Shown: positions 25,822 through 34,779 of the stretch, piece after piece
How positions within the stretch are numbered: position 1 is the first letter of the stretch
How the letters are laid out: every line of letters starts with the position of its first letter
Assembly (NCBI GenBank): GCA_900544875.1
Contig: UQWS01000001.1
Coordinates: 124,001-188,000, forward strand
Direction of reading: 5' to 3'
Source of the DNA: an uncultured Collinsella sp.
Lineage (GTDB): Bacteria > Actinomycetota > Coriobacteriia > Coriobacteriales > Coriobacteriaceae
Length of the DNA stretch: 64,000 bases
Translations under genes and position numbers: made by a program
Notes under the pieces: model-generated
Seen by the model: the letters and a program-made list of their open reading frames with translations, nothing else
What the model was told of the DNA's origin: nothing
The model's database searches: none

Positions 25822-26760
25822 ATGAGCAAGGTTTACACGTCCATCGATCAGCTTATCGGCCACACCCCGCTCCTGGAGCTCACCCACTTTGAGGCCGATG
25901 AGGACCTCAAGGCCCGCGTGCTCGTCAAGCTGGAATACTTCAACCCCGCCGGATCCGTTAAAGACCGCGTCGCCAAGAACATGATTGACGAGGCCGAGAA
26001 GGCAGGCAAGCTCGTGCGTGGCGGCGACTACACCATCATCGAGCCCACGAGCGGCAACACCGGCGTCGGCATCGCCTCGGTGGCGGCCGCCCGCGGCTAC
26101 AAGGTGATCATCACCATGCCCGAGACCATGTCCGTTGAGCGCCGCAAGCTGATGCAGGCATACGGTGCGCAGCTCGTGCTCACCGACGGCTCCAAAGGCA
26201 TGAAGGGCGCTATCGCCAAGGCCGAAGAGTTGCAGAAGGAGACCCCCAACAGCATCATCGCCGGCCAGTTTGTGAACCCCGCGAACCCGGCCATTCACAA
26301 GGCCACGACCGGCCCCGAGATCTGGGACGACACCGACGGCAAGGTCGACATCTTCGTCGCCGGCGTCGGCACCGGCGGCACCGTGACCGGCGTGGGCGAG
26401 TTCCTCAAGGAGCAAAACCCCGAGATTCAGGTCGTCGCCGTCGAGCCCGCCACCTCCCCGGTGCTCTCTAAGGGCCAGGCCGGCCCGCACAAGATCCAGG
26501 GTATCGGTGCCGGCTTTGTGCCCGACGTCCTCGACACCCAGGTCTACGACGAGATCATCCCCGTCGAGAACGACGACGCCTTTGCCACCGGCCGCGCCGT
26601 GGGCCACAAGGAGGGCGTGCTCGTGGGCATTTCGTCCGGCGCCGCCGTGTGGGCCGCACTGCAGCTGGCCAAGCGCCCCGAGAACGAGGGCAAGACCATC
26701 GTGACGCTGCTCGCCGACACCGGCGAGCGCTACCTGTCCACGGCACTCTTCCAGGACTAG
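25822..26760 (+). CDS. cysK: Cysteine synthase (O-acetylserine sulfhydrylase)
   Basis: A 312-residue PLP enzyme that joins O-acetylserine and sulfide to make cysteine. The Schiff-base lysine is in NPAGSVKDRVAKNMI. The substrate loop PTSGNTGVGIA and the glycine-rich phosphate loop GVGTGGTVTGVGEFL are intact, as is the C-terminal GISSGAA. GGAGG lies seven bases upstream of ATG. It is divergent from the Rrf2 regulator and is followed by a terminator, then mnmA, which uses cysteine-derived sulfur. Confidence 0.96.
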   Translation: MSKVYTSIDQLIGHTPLLELTHFEADEDLKARVLVKLEYFNPAGSVKDRVAKNMIDEAEKAGKLVRGGDYTIIEPTSGNTGVGIASVAAARGYKVIITMPETMSVERRKLMQAYGAQLVLTDGSKGMKGAIAKAEELQKETPNSIIAGQFVNPANPAIHKATTGPEIWDDTDGKVDIFVAGVGTGGTVTGVGEFLKEQNPEIQVVAVEPATSPVLSKGQAGPHKIQGIGAGFVPDVLDTQVYDEIIPVENDDAFATGRAVGHKEGVLVGISSGAAVWAALQLAKRPENEGKTIVTLLADTGERYLSTALFQD

Positions 26761-26872
26761 AGCTCTCGTTCCTAGAACGAGTCCAAGGCACGCCGGTCTC
26801 CCCTCTCTTCTGGCAGCCTGAGCTCATCCCAACAGGGTGTCCCACAGGACGCCCGAACTTGTTACAATGTCT

Positions 26873-26911
26873 GCGGCGCGGAACCAGCCTCCCGCGCCGC
26901 TTTTCTTTTTT
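26873..26911 (+). terminator. Terminator between cysK and mnmA
   Basis: GCGGCGCGG and CCGCGCCGC with a ten-base loop, then TTTTCTTTTTT. A TTACAAT -10-like hexamer sits directly upstream, so an attenuator for mnmA is also possible. Confidence 0.75.
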
Positions 26912-26940
26912 GGCCACATGCCACCAAGGAGAACCTCCCC

Positions 26941-28041
26941 ATGCACAACAAGCGCGTGCTCGTCGCCATGAGCGGCGGCGTCGATTCCAGCGTGACCGCG
27001 TATCTGCTCAAAAGTCAGGGTTACGAATGTGTCGGTGCCACCATGCGCCTCACCTGCCCCGCGCCCGATCCCACCACGGGCATGAGTAAGGTCGACCGCG
27101 ACATCGCCGATGCAAAGGCCGTCGCCGAGCGCCTGGGGATACCCCATCACGTGCTCGACTTGCAGCAAACCTTCGACCGCAACGTGATCGAACGCTTTGT
27201 GAACGCCTACCAGGAGGGGCTGACGCCTAACCCGTGCATCATCTGCAACCGCCATATTAAGTTTGGCGCGCTGCTCGATGCGGCACTCAATATGGGCTGC
27301 GATTACATCGCCACGGGCCATTACGCCAAAACAAGCCAAGCGGCAGACGGCACCCGGCAGCTGCATCGCGGCGAGGACCCTAAAAAGGACCAAAGCTACT
27401 TTTTATATTCGCTTACGCAGGAGCGCCTGGCGCACACGATCTTTCCGCTGGCAGGCCTGGACAAGGAGCACGACGTGCGCCGCATTGCCGCCGAGCAGGG
27501 CTTTGCCAACGCCAAGAAGGCCGAAAGCGAGGACATCTGCTTTATCGCGGATGGCGACTATGCGGGCTATATCGAGCGTCGGTGCGGACATCCCGCTACA
27601 CCGGGCGATATCGTATGGCGCGACGGCAGCGTGGTCGGGCGCCACAACGGCGCGCTGCGCTACACCATCGGCCAGCGCAAGGGCCTGGGTGTCGCGATGG
27701 CGCATCCCGTGTATGTGACGGGCGTCGACGCCGCCAACAACACCGTGCATCTGGGCGAGGCCGAGGACCTGACGGCCACGGCGCTCACGGCCAACGACTG
27801 GATTTGGAGCGCCCCTGCCGACCACATGGAAGCCGAGCTGGATGCCGGCGGCATCCGCGTGGGCGCCAAGTACCGCTACCGACAGAAAGACCAGGCAGCG
27901 ATCCTTACGCGCGGCGAAGACGGGCAAATGTTGCTGACCTTTGACGAGCCGCAGCGCGCCATCGCCCCCGGCCAGGCCGTTGTAGTCTATCGCGGCGACA
28001 TCGTCCTGGGCGGCGGTACCGTGACCGGCGCACTTAAGTAG
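26941..28041 (+). CDS. mnmA: tRNA-specific 2-thiouridylase MnmA
   Basis: A 366-residue enzyme that makes 2-thiouridine at the wobble base of Glu, Gln and Lys tRNAs. The PP-loop ATPase motif is AMSGGVDSSV. The two catalytic cysteines are present in NPCIICN and SEDICFI. The central GHYAK and C-terminal beta-barrel are complete. ATG follows AAGGAGAACCTCCCC. It ends nine bases from the convergent HipA-like gene. Confidence 0.96.
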   Translation: MHNKRVLVAMSGGVDSSVTAYLLKSQGYECVGATMRLTCPAPDPTTGMSKVDRDIADAKAVAERLGIPHHVLDLQQTFDRNVIERFVNAYQEGLTPNPCIICNRHIKFGALLDAALNMGCDYIATGHYAKTSQAADGTRQLHRGEDPKKDQSYFLYSLTQERLAHTIFPLAGLDKEHDVRRIAAEQGFANAKKAESEDICFIADGDYAGYIERRCGHPATPGDIVWRDGSVVGRHNGALRYTIGQRKGLGVAMAHPVYVTGVDAANNTVHLGEAEDLTATALTANDWIWSAPADHMEAELDAGGIRVGAKYRYRQKDQAAILTRGEDGQMLLTFDEPQRAIAPGQAVVVYRGDIVLGGGTVTGALK

Positions 28042-28049
28042 CCGTGGGT

Positions 28050-29423
28050 TTATCGCTGCATGTGTCGAAGTACCTCAACAGCGGCACCAACCTCGATTAC
28101 GCGACGCTCGAGGCCGCGGCAAATGGCCTCGAGTCGACCCTCCGCCGTCGCCCATTCGCTCTGCGAAAGAATCTCGATCGCCTCATCAACAAATCCGTTG
28201 AGCCGAGATGAATCGAACCAATCGAGCGAGTCCGCAAGCGCCAGCTGAGCGGAAGGGTCGGGCCCAAACGGCTTAGCGGAAAACCCAAACTCCCCAGCCG
28301 CGAGCAAGACGGTTGGCACGTTATACCACAGACAGTTGCCGCTATCGAACAGCGGTGCAGGTTTTATCTCCAGGGTGTCGACATTACGGATGATGCCGAA
28401 GTTTCGCCAATGGCGGTCGCTGTTGGCCAAAAGGGCATCGCAGACAATCATCTGCGACATAGACCTTCTCACAGCGACCTCATCGGCACCATGCTTGCCA
28501 AGGTAGCGACAGTATCGATCGTATGTCGAGTCTCCCCGCTGGCTACCAAGTGCGCCCTTAACGTAAACAGCCGGAACGTATTCCTCGCGGCCGTCAAGAA
28601 AGTCGTCGCACAGACACACAGGGCCATCGAACATCCGCTCAACCGTATAAGGAACAAACTCGCCCTCCGACAGCAAGCGACGATGTAGAACCGTTGCAAC
28701 CGCCTCGTTAAAGGGACGCTGGTCATCCATGCCGCATCCTTTAGCCAAGACGCGAACGCCGCGGCGGATCATCCATGATTTAGGGAGCTCGCCCTCGGAC
28801 GTGTTGTCGGGGTTTTTAAGGCCGATGCCCTCCAGCCAACCCGAACGCCCCTCGGGCGCAGACCGCTCAAAATCATTCTCGAAGTAATTGAGGTCTCGCC
28901 ATTCGAGTCCCTCGCAATCGGCCGGCCGCAACCAATAGCAATCCGAAAGCGACAGCCCCAGGCACTCAACCGGCACCTCGATGCCGCTGGCAATTCCCAG
29001 TTCGCGATAGCGCGAGATAAGTCCGGGGCGGGCGTCGGGCACCGACCGATGGCTCCACCATGCATTGAGCGCCCGCTTATTCACCGTTGGAGAAGCGCTC
29101 GAGCACGTGCCCAGCGGCATCCTTTGCGCATCGAGCACCTCAGCAATTTCAAAGGAGAACTCACGCGTCGGATCAAACGAGACATGCGCGACCTCATAGT
29201 CAGCCGACATCAGCGTAAATTTGCGTCCCACATCGGCTGCAGGACGGCGGCCGCGTTTGCGAACCTTTTGATAGGCGATCGCGGAATTATACTCAGCCAT
29301 CTTCCGTCCACCCACAGTATTGCATGCGAGCGTTCCGGATGCCGCCAGTTGCGATATGCGAGCCTTCGTGACGCCTAGCAGGCGGGCGGCATCACCCATA
29401 GATAAGTATTCCGATGTATCCAT
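28050..29423 (-). CDS. HipA-like kinase with fused N-terminal helix-turn-helix
   Basis: A 457-residue protein. Residues 1-60 form an excisionase/MerR-like HTH (YLSMGDAARLLGVTKARISQLA). The rest resembles HipA-type protein kinases: LLANSDRHWRNFGIIRN corresponds to the catalytic DRHxxN loop and PAPLFDSG to the metal-binding Asp motif. Classical HipA is paired with a separate HipB repressor; here the DNA-binding part is fused and no partner gene is adjacent. GTG, ATG and ATG starts are possible; the chosen ATG has GAGGTG nine bases upstream. A perfect palindrome sits about 45 bp upstream, suggesting autoregulation. Stand-alone toxin-like or regulatory kinase; target unknown. Confidence 0.75.
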   Translation of the reverse strand: MDTSEYLSMGDAARLLGVTKARISQLAASGTLACNTVGGRKMAEYNSAIAYQKVRKRGRRPAADVGRKFTLMSADYEVAHVSFDPTREFSFEIAEVLDAQRMPLGTCSSASPTVNKRALNAWWSHRSVPDARPGLISRYRELGIASGIEVPVECLGLSLSDCYWLRPADCEGLEWRDLNYFENDFERSAPEGRSGWLEGIGLKNPDNTSEGELPKSWMIRRGVRVLAKGCGMDDQRPFNEAVATVLHRRLLSEGEFVPYTVERMFDGPVCLCDDFLDGREEYVPAVYVKGALGSQRGDSTYDRYCRYLGKHGADEVAVRRSMSQMIVCDALLANSDRHWRNFGIIRNVDTLEIKPAPLFDSGNCLWYNVPTVLLAAGEFGFSAKPFGPDPSAQLALADSLDWFDSSRLNGFVDEAIEILSQSEWATAEGRLEAICRGLERRVIEVGAAVEVLRHMQR

Positions 29424-29465
29424 GCGCCGCATCACCTCGTTAAGTATTTCACGCGTTAAGATAAC

Positions 29466-29483
29466 TTATCTTATATAAGATAA
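29466..29483. promoter_or_regulatory. Perfect 18 bp palindrome, probable operator of the HipA-like gene
   Basis: TTATCTTATATAAGATAA is fully self-complementary. A further AAGATAA half-site immediately alongside (near 29457-29464) gives three alternating half-sites just before the gene. The layout suits binding by the gene's own HTH domain. Confidence 0.6.
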
Positions 29484-29502
29484 TACTAAACGGACTGAAT
29501 TG

Positions 29503-29528
29503 AAAAAAGGCCCGAAAAATCGGGCCTT
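29503..29528 (-). terminator. Terminator of the M42 peptidase gene
   Basis: AAGGCCCGA / TCGGGCCTT stem followed on the minus strand by TTTTTTCA, 33 bp after the stop. Confidence 0.85.
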
Positions 29529-29560
29529 AGTGATTGCTCGGCTGAGTTACGGACTGCCCC

Positions 29561-30580
29561 TTAGCGCTGCACGTAGGCGCGAACCAGCTCGTAGGTATTG
29601 CGCACACCGTCGGTGTGGCTGCGTTCGTAGTTGTGGCTCGCGTACACGCCGGGGCCGATCAGGCCATGGCGAATGTCGTAACCGGCCGAAAGCGTGGCCT
29701 CGACGTCCGAGCCGTAATGCGGGTACACATCGATGGCGTAATCGAGTTCAAGCTCGCGCGCGATGTTGGACAGCGTGGTCACCAGGTCGTAGTTGTACGG
29801 ACCGCCCGAATCCTTGGCGCAAATCGACACCATGCGCTCGGTGCAGCCCAGGTCGTCGCCCACGCAGCCCATGTCCACGCTGATCATCTCGCGCGTATCA
29901 GCCGGCACAAAGGCACCGCCGTGGCCGACCTCCTCGTACACGGTAAAGAGCAGCGACACCTTGCGCGAAAGGGTCACCTCGCCGCCAGCAACGGCGCGAG
30001 CCAGACCCAGCAGAATCGACGCGGACAGCTTGTCGTCAAGGAAGCGGCTCTTGATGTAGCCGCTCTCCGTCACCGTGGTGCGCGGATCCATAGCGATGAT
30101 GTCTCCAGCCTGAATGCCCAGCTCGAGCACGTCGTCCTTGCTGTCGACGTTCTCGTCGAGCAGGATTTCCATGTTCTTCTCGATGGTCTTGACCGGCTCA
30201 TCGGCCACATGCGCCGAAGGCTCGGTATTGAGAACCACACCCGTGTAGACATTGCCATCGCGCGTGTAAACGGTGCAGTTCTCGCCATCGGCCGTAGACC
30301 ACTGATGCCCGCCAAGCGTCGTGGGACGCAGGCGACCATTGTCCTTGATGGAGCGCACCATGGCGCCCAGGGTATCGACATGGCTCGCCAACACGAGCGG
30401 CTCACCCTCACCACCAAGCTCAACGAGCACATTGCCCTTGTTAGAACGCTCGGGCCCAAAGCCCATATCGCGCAACGTCTCCATCAGATAATCAGTCGCC
30501 GCACGGGTATAGCCCGTAGGCGAAGCAATCGAGGTAAGCGCCTTCAACTGGTCAGTAATAAAACCAAGCGAAGAATCCAT
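29561..30580 (-). CDS. M42/M20-family metallo-aminopeptidase
   Basis: A 339-residue cytoplasmic dinuclear-metal peptidase, probably a glutamyl or general aminopeptidase. Metal and catalytic residues appear in order: LASHVDTLG (His and Asp), SRFLDDKLS (bridging Asp), VYEEVGHGG (Glu pair), ISVDMGC (Asp) and the C-terminal SHNYERSHTDG (His). The annotated ATG at 30580 is in frame, but GTG or TTG codons a few residues upstream lie nearer to AAAGGG, so the start is uncertain by about six residues. Monocistronic. Confidence 0.85.
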   Translation of the reverse strand: MDSSLGFITDQLKALTSIASPTGYTRAATDYLMETLRDMGFGPERSNKGNVLVELGGEGEPLVLASHVDTLGAMVRSIKDNGRLRPTTLGGHQWSTADGENCTVYTRDGNVYTGVVLNTEPSAHVADEPVKTIEKNMEILLDENVDSKDDVLELGIQAGDIIAMDPRTTVTESGYIKSRFLDDKLSASILLGLARAVAGGEVTLSRKVSLLFTVYEEVGHGGAFVPADTREMISVDMGCVGDDLGCTERMVSICAKDSGGPYNYDLVTTLSNIARELELDYAIDVYPHYGSDVEATLSAGYDIRHGLIGPGVYASHNYERSHTDGVRNTYELVRAYVQR

Positions 30581-30708
30581 CTGGGACACCAAAGTCACCC
30601 TTTCATATCGAATTAAACCCACAGCAACAATACCACCGCGAACCATCTTTTTACCTAGCGAGATGACCCATCGAGCTTCCCAGAGCAGCGCCCGCCACAA
30701 TAACGAGC

Positions 30709-30838
30709 CGGCGGGTCCCTGCCCGTTAGCCCCAGAATCTTTCCGCAGGACAGAAGGAGGCCCCGCCGCACGTAGTGCGCAGCGGGGCCTCCGACATGTC
30801 CGAGGACGATTCTGGGGCTAACGGGCAGGGGCCCGCCG
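30709..30838. repeat. 130 bp nested palindrome
   Basis: Outer arms of 31 bp (30709-30739 and 30808-30838) match at 30 of 31 positions and contain TAGCCCCAGAATC and its complement. Inside them lies a second hairpin: GGAGGCCCCGC plus CGCAC, loop GTA, GTGCG, two bases, then GCGGGGCCTCC. The 15-16 bp linkers also pair partly (GGACA/TGTCC). The whole segment can fold into one long cruciform or RNA stem. It fills the gap between the peptidase promoter and the alcohol dehydrogenase stop. It may terminate the dehydrogenase transcript; no T-run is present. Confidence 0.85.
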
Positions 30839-30845
30839 AACCATG

Positions 30846-32012
30846 TTAGGCAGCCGGGCAGATCTTCTTGAAGAGCTCGATGACGTCGTCGAGCGTCGCC
30901 TCGCGCGGGTTGCCCGGGAAGCAGGCGTCAGCCATGGCGTCCTTGGCCAGGACCTCGATCTCGTCGGCCTTCATGGCCTCGCAGACATGCGGGATGTTCA
31001 CGTCGGCGGAGAGTTGCTTGACGGCGGCGATGGCGGCGTCGGCAGCCTCGTCGGTGCTCATGCCCGTGGTGTCAACACCCATGGCAACGGCAACCTTGGC
31101 CAGGCGCTCGGCGCAAACCGGCTTGTTGAACTCCATAGCGATCGGCAGCAGCATGGCGCAAGCGACGCCGTGCGGGGTGTCGTAGTGAGCGGACAGGGTG
31201 TGAGCCATGGCGTGGTCGATGCCCAGGCCGACATTGGAGAAGCCCATGCCGGCGACATACTGGCCAAGAGCCATGCCCTCGCGGCCGGAGCCGGGCTGAC
31301 CGGACTTGGCCTCGGCAACGGAGTCGCGCAGGTTCTCGCTGATCAGCTTAATGGCCTCAAAGTGGAACATGTCGGAGAGCTCCCAAGCACCCTTGGTGGT
31401 GTAGCCCTCGATGGCGTGGGTCAGAGCATCCATGCCGGTAGAAGCGGTCAGGCCGGCGGGCATGGAAGCCATCATGTCGGGGTCGACGACGGCGACCTCG
31501 GGGGCGTCGTTGGTGTCGACGCACACGAACTTGCGGACCTTCTCGGGGTCGGTGATAACGTAGTTGATGGTCACCTCGGCGGCGGTACCGGCGGTCGTCG
31601 GCACGGCGATGGTGAACACGGCGTGGTTCTTGGTGGGAGCAACGCCCTCGAGGCTACGGACATCGGCGAACTCGGGGTTGTTGATGATGATGCCAATGGC
31701 CTTGGCGGTGTCCATGGAGGAGCCGCCACCGATGGTCACGATAGCGTCAGCTTCGGCGGCCTTGAAGGCCTCGACGCCGTCCTTGACGTTCTGGATGGTG
31801 GGGTTGGGCTTAATCTCGGAGTAGAGGCTCCAAGCGATGCCGGCGGCGTCGAGCTCGTCGGTCACCTTGGCGGTAACGCCAAACTTGACCAGGTCGGGAT
31901 CGGAGCAGACGAAGATCTTCTTGTAGCCGCGACGCTGGAGCTCGCCGGGGATCTCCTTGATGGCGCCGGAACCATGATAAGAGATGGTATTGAGAACGAA
32001 ACGATTAGCCAT
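30846..32012 (-). CDS. Iron-containing alcohol dehydrogenase
   Basis: A 388-residue group III dehydrogenase. The nucleotide-binding GGGSSMDTAKAIG and iron ligands in GIDHAMAHTLSAHYDTPHG are intact. It probably interconverts an aldehyde and alcohol (lactaldehyde, butanol or 1,3-propanediol types are alike at this level), using NAD(P)H in the cytoplasm. The start was set at ATG 32012 because GGGAGG lies six bases upstream. It stands alone; its upstream region abuts the AT-rich peptide island. Confidence 0.9.
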   Translation of the reverse strand: MANRFVLNTISYHGSGAIKEIPGELQRRGYKKIFVCSDPDLVKFGVTAKVTDELDAAGIAWSLYSEIKPNPTIQNVKDGVEAFKAAEADAIVTIGGGSSMDTAKAIGIIINNPEFADVRSLEGVAPTKNHAVFTIAVPTTAGTAAEVTINYVITDPEKVRKFVCVDTNDAPEVAVVDPDMMASMPAGLTASTGMDALTHAIEGYTTKGAWELSDMFHFEAIKLISENLRDSVAEAKSGQPGSGREGMALGQYVAGMGFSNVGLGIDHAMAHTLSAHYDTPHGVACAMLLPIAMEFNKPVCAERLAKVAVAMGVDTTGMSTDEAADAAIAAVKQLSADVNIPHVCEAMKADEIEVLAKDAMADACFPGNPREATLDDVIELFKKICPAA

Positions 32013-32332
32013 TGATAGCCTCCCATCGTGTGCGGGGCGCCCATTACGCCCCACGCTATGAGTCCCATCCTAACGCTTTTGAAACAAAAAACACGTGAGA
32101 ACGTCAAAATTGTTAAAGCGTTTCAACATAATAACGGAGTCCTAGTCCTTCCCTCCCGACAGCAGCGAAGGCTAGATTATAGGAGCAATCGCCCAAAGAA
32201 TACGACCAACTCAGTCTATAAATTGTTTCTGTTTTAGCAATATATGTTTGACAATACGTTTATAAAAGGATACTTTATATCAAACATCTTAGTTCACTAA
32301 ATAACATTAGTGAAATGAAAGAGGCGGTAGAG
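32013..32332. other. Left edge of an AT-rich island; divergent promoter region
   Basis: Composition drops sharply from GC-rich to AT-rich at about 32080 and stays AT-rich to about 37480. Apart from the promoter candidate at 32248-32276 I see no gene. No flanking direct repeat, tRNA or integrase marks the edge. Confidence 0.55.
32248..32276 (+). promoter_or_regulatory. Candidate promoter of the peptide-maturation operon
   Basis: TTGACA at 32248-32253, a 17 bp spacer and TACTTT, with alternative -10 bases in TTTATAT just after. It lies about 55 bp before the radical SAM gene. Confidence 0.5.
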
Positions 32333-33760
32333 ATGTTAGTTCTACCTATAAAGACCCTCTTGGGCCACTACATTTATGATGCCAATCGAAACGAGATACT
32401 TGCAGTAAGCAAAGATCTCTTCAATTACATCTCAGAAGTCCAAGCAGGCAAAGTTTGCCACGCCTCCTGTAAATCAGACCAAGAATTCCAGTTACTACAA
32501 TCATGTGGCTACTGCTGCGATTCGCCATTGCAGGATATCGCTTATCCATCAATTGACCTTTTGAAAGTTAAGCTGGAAAGAAATATACGGATGCTAACCC
32601 TTCAGCTGACTCAATCTTGTAACTTCCGATGTGATTACTGTATCTATTCCGGAAACTCCTCATACAACAGAGCCCACAGTCATAACTCCATGTCCATTTC
32701 GACGGCAAAACATGCAATCGAATTCTTTAAGATGCACTCGATCGACAACTCAAACCCGGTCGTAGCATTTTATGGAGGAGAACCTCTCCTTCGATTTAAT
32801 GAAATTAAGCTAATTACTCAATATGCAGAGCAGGTATTTGAAGGAAAACACATCTCATTTCGAATTACAACTAATTGCTCTCTTTTATCTGAAGAAATGG
32901 TTAAATTCTTCTTCGATTCTGGGCATGAATTCTATTTGTTAATCAGTCTTGACGGGCCGCAGCAAATCCACGATAAGTCTAGGCATTACGCTAATGGCAA
33001 GTCCTCATACCAAACAGTTATAGACAATGTTCATATGGTTTTAGACAGCCATCCTGAACGCAACAAATATGTTCATTTTAATGCCGTAGTCGACACGAAC
33101 AACATCTATAAAACAGTCTCTTCCTTTATAAATGATAAAGATATCGAAGATTGCGATGTTCAATTCAACTACCTGGAACGCAACGGACGTATCGCCCCCT
33201 ACAATGACGAGTTCTCAAGTCAGCTAAATTACGCCTTATTTAAAGCAAGAATTATGGATGAGCGCAAAATCGAAAAAGGAAACCGCAACGATAGGCTCGC
33301 TTCATATACGCTTGCAAACATCAACCAAAACATAAAGCGATTTGCACCTTCGAACATCCCAGCAAAAGCTATACCCGGTGGCCCATGCGAACCAGGGGTT
33401 ACGCGTCTATTTGTGACAACAGCAGGAGCGCTTCTTCCTTGCGAAAGGGTCAGCGAAACAACGAAGGAAATGTATATCGGCACATTGGATTCAGGATTTG
33501 ATTTAGGTCAAATTGAAAAGATAATCAATGTTTCAAAGCTGACCAGCGATTCATGTAAAAAATGTTGGGCATTTCAGCTGTGCACCCAATGCATAAAAAG
33601 CGCAGATTGCGAAGGAGTAATAAGCCCTGATTACAAGCGAACAGCATGCGACAATTCAAAACGAATTGCCTTTGACCGACTTAATCAGAAAATACTTCGC
33701 TTTGAGCTTCATAGACATGAAGTGTCCATTGCAACAGCTCTAAAAAGGAACAAGCGATAA
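32333..33760 (+). CDS. Cys-rich peptide radical SAM/SPASM maturase
   Basis: A 475-residue enzyme. The radical SAM cluster motif is CNFRCDYC (Cys96, Cys100, Cys103), with YGGEPLL and a SISLDGP-like LISLDGPQQIHDKSR motif. The C-terminal SPASM domain has cysteines in GGPCEPG, LPCERV, SCKKCWAFQLCTQC and RTACDNS for two auxiliary clusters. It most resembles CcpM-type maturases that modify small Cys-rich peptides (TIGR04068-like, from memory). The ATG at 32333 has AAAGAGG eight bases upstream; an ATG six codons earlier is possible. First gene of a five-gene operon that includes the precursor at 35068. AT-rich codon use unlike the rest of the window. Confidence 0.85.
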   Translation: MLVLPIKTLLGHYIYDANRNEILAVSKDLFNYISEVQAGKVCHASCKSDQEFQLLQSCGYCCDSPLQDIAYPSIDLLKVKLERNIRMLTLQLTQSCNFRCDYCIYSGNSSYNRAHSHNSMSISTAKHAIEFFKMHSIDNSNPVVAFYGGEPLLRFNEIKLITQYAEQVFEGKHISFRITTNCSLLSEEMVKFFFDSGHEFYLLISLDGPQQIHDKSRHYANGKSSYQTVIDNVHMVLDSHPERNKYVHFNAVVDTNNIYKTVSSFINDKDIEDCDVQFNYLERNGRIAPYNDEFSSQLNYALFKARIMDERKIEKGNRNDRLASYTLANINQNIKRFAPSNIPAKAIPGGPCEPGVTRLFVTTAGALLPCERVSETTKEMYIGTLDSGFDLGQIEKIINVSKLTSDSCKKCWAFQLCTQCIKSADCEGVISPDYKRTACDNSKRIAFDRLNQKILRFELHRHEVSIATALKRNKR

Positions 33761-33765
33761 AAATC

Positions 33766-34779
33766 ATGAAGACAATCGGACTTATATCTTTCACAAGAGC
33801 TGACTATCCTCTTCTGATTGGATTGCTAGGAAATGGCTACAATATCCGGGTATCAACGCCATGCGGCATTCTACCGGACGGCCTAGATGTCGCCAACCTT
33901 GTGAATTGCAAAGAAATTGGCATAAGAAATCGAATTAACTATGTAACGACAATCGATGAATCAGACCTGGTTGTCGTTTTATCGACGAAAGAAAGCGCCG
34001 CAGGACTCGTAGAATTTAGTAAACACGCTGAAACCTACGCTCATTCTGTAAATAAGACGGTTGTCAGCCAACTCGCCGCTGAACAAATCGAGTCTAGCAA
34101 AAGCGACATGCAGGAATTAGCCCTGATACCAAAAATTGTTGTCGGGAATCTATATACACCCGCCAATTCAACAATAACGTTCAGTAGCATCGTTAGCGAG
34201 ATGAGAAAGCACCATCCCAATCTATGTGCGTTGAGCTTCAATCCTTTAAATGAAATCTGGGGCTGCAACACCCTTAGTTTTGATGGTGGCCAATCTGCCG
34301 TCATCAAAATGAATGAGCAGATCAACCTCATCATTGAGAATGATAAATCCGACCTAGCTCTATTAGAGACGCCCAATGTGCTTATGAAATACAACGACCA
34401 CATTTTCGGAGATTACGGATTGGGGTCGATTGCTGCATGTCGAGCTTTCTGCCCTGACTTAGCCATTATCAATATCCCATACACGATAGCCGACTACGAC
34501 ATAATGCTAGGGCTCATGCCCGTAATTGAAACGCTTACGCAAGCAGAGAAAGTTCAATTTGAAATTACAAACGAAGTACTTGACGCCACAGAGGGGTTGG
34601 AGACGCATGAATTTCAAATAAGCTATTCATCTAGCGATAAAGCTATTCAAGCAGCAAGAGAACTTCGACTAAGAGGAATACCCAGTTTCTCAGCCAGCTT
34701 AGATCCAGAAGAATCATTACTATGCTGCAAGACAATCGAGGACGAGTTGTTTGATTTCGATCTTGGGGTACTGAAATGA
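33766..34779 (+). CDS. Peptide maturation system protein (TIGR04066-like)
   Basis: A 337-residue protein with no catalytic motif that I can name. Its start (MKTIGLISFTRADYPLLIGL), the CKEIGIRNR block and position between a radical SAM maturase and an acyl-carrier-related gene match the clostridial peptide maturation protein family TIGR04066, as I recall it. The N-terminal part looks like an alpha/beta Rossmann-type domain (DESDLVVVLSTKES). The middle holds NDKSDLALLETPNVLMKYND, and the end contains two adjacent cysteines (LLCCKTIEDE). It is probably a cytoplasmic factor that assists modification or export of the peptide; the biochemical role is unknown. The next gene overlaps it by four bases. 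Confidence 0.6.
   Translation: MKTIGLISFTRADYPLLIGLLGNGYNIRVSTPCGILPDGLDVANLVNCKEIGIRNRINYVTTIDESDLVVVLSTKESAAGLVEFSKHAETYAHSVNKTVVSQLAAEQIESSKSDMQELALIPKIVVGNLYTPANSTITFSSIVSEMRKHHPNLCALSFNPLNEIWGCNTLSFDGGQSAVIKMNEQINLIIENDKSDLALLETPNVLMKYNDHIFGDYGLGSIAACRAFCPDLAIINIPYTIADYDIMLGLMPVIETLTQAEKVQFEITNEVLDATEGLETHEFQISYSSSDKAIQAARELRLRGIPSFSASLDPEESLLCCKTIEDELFDFDLGVLK

Noticed and set aside
30709..30838. Insertion sequence or integron attachment site
   Set aside because: No transposase or integrase and no direct repeats at the ends; left as a palindrome of unknown origin.
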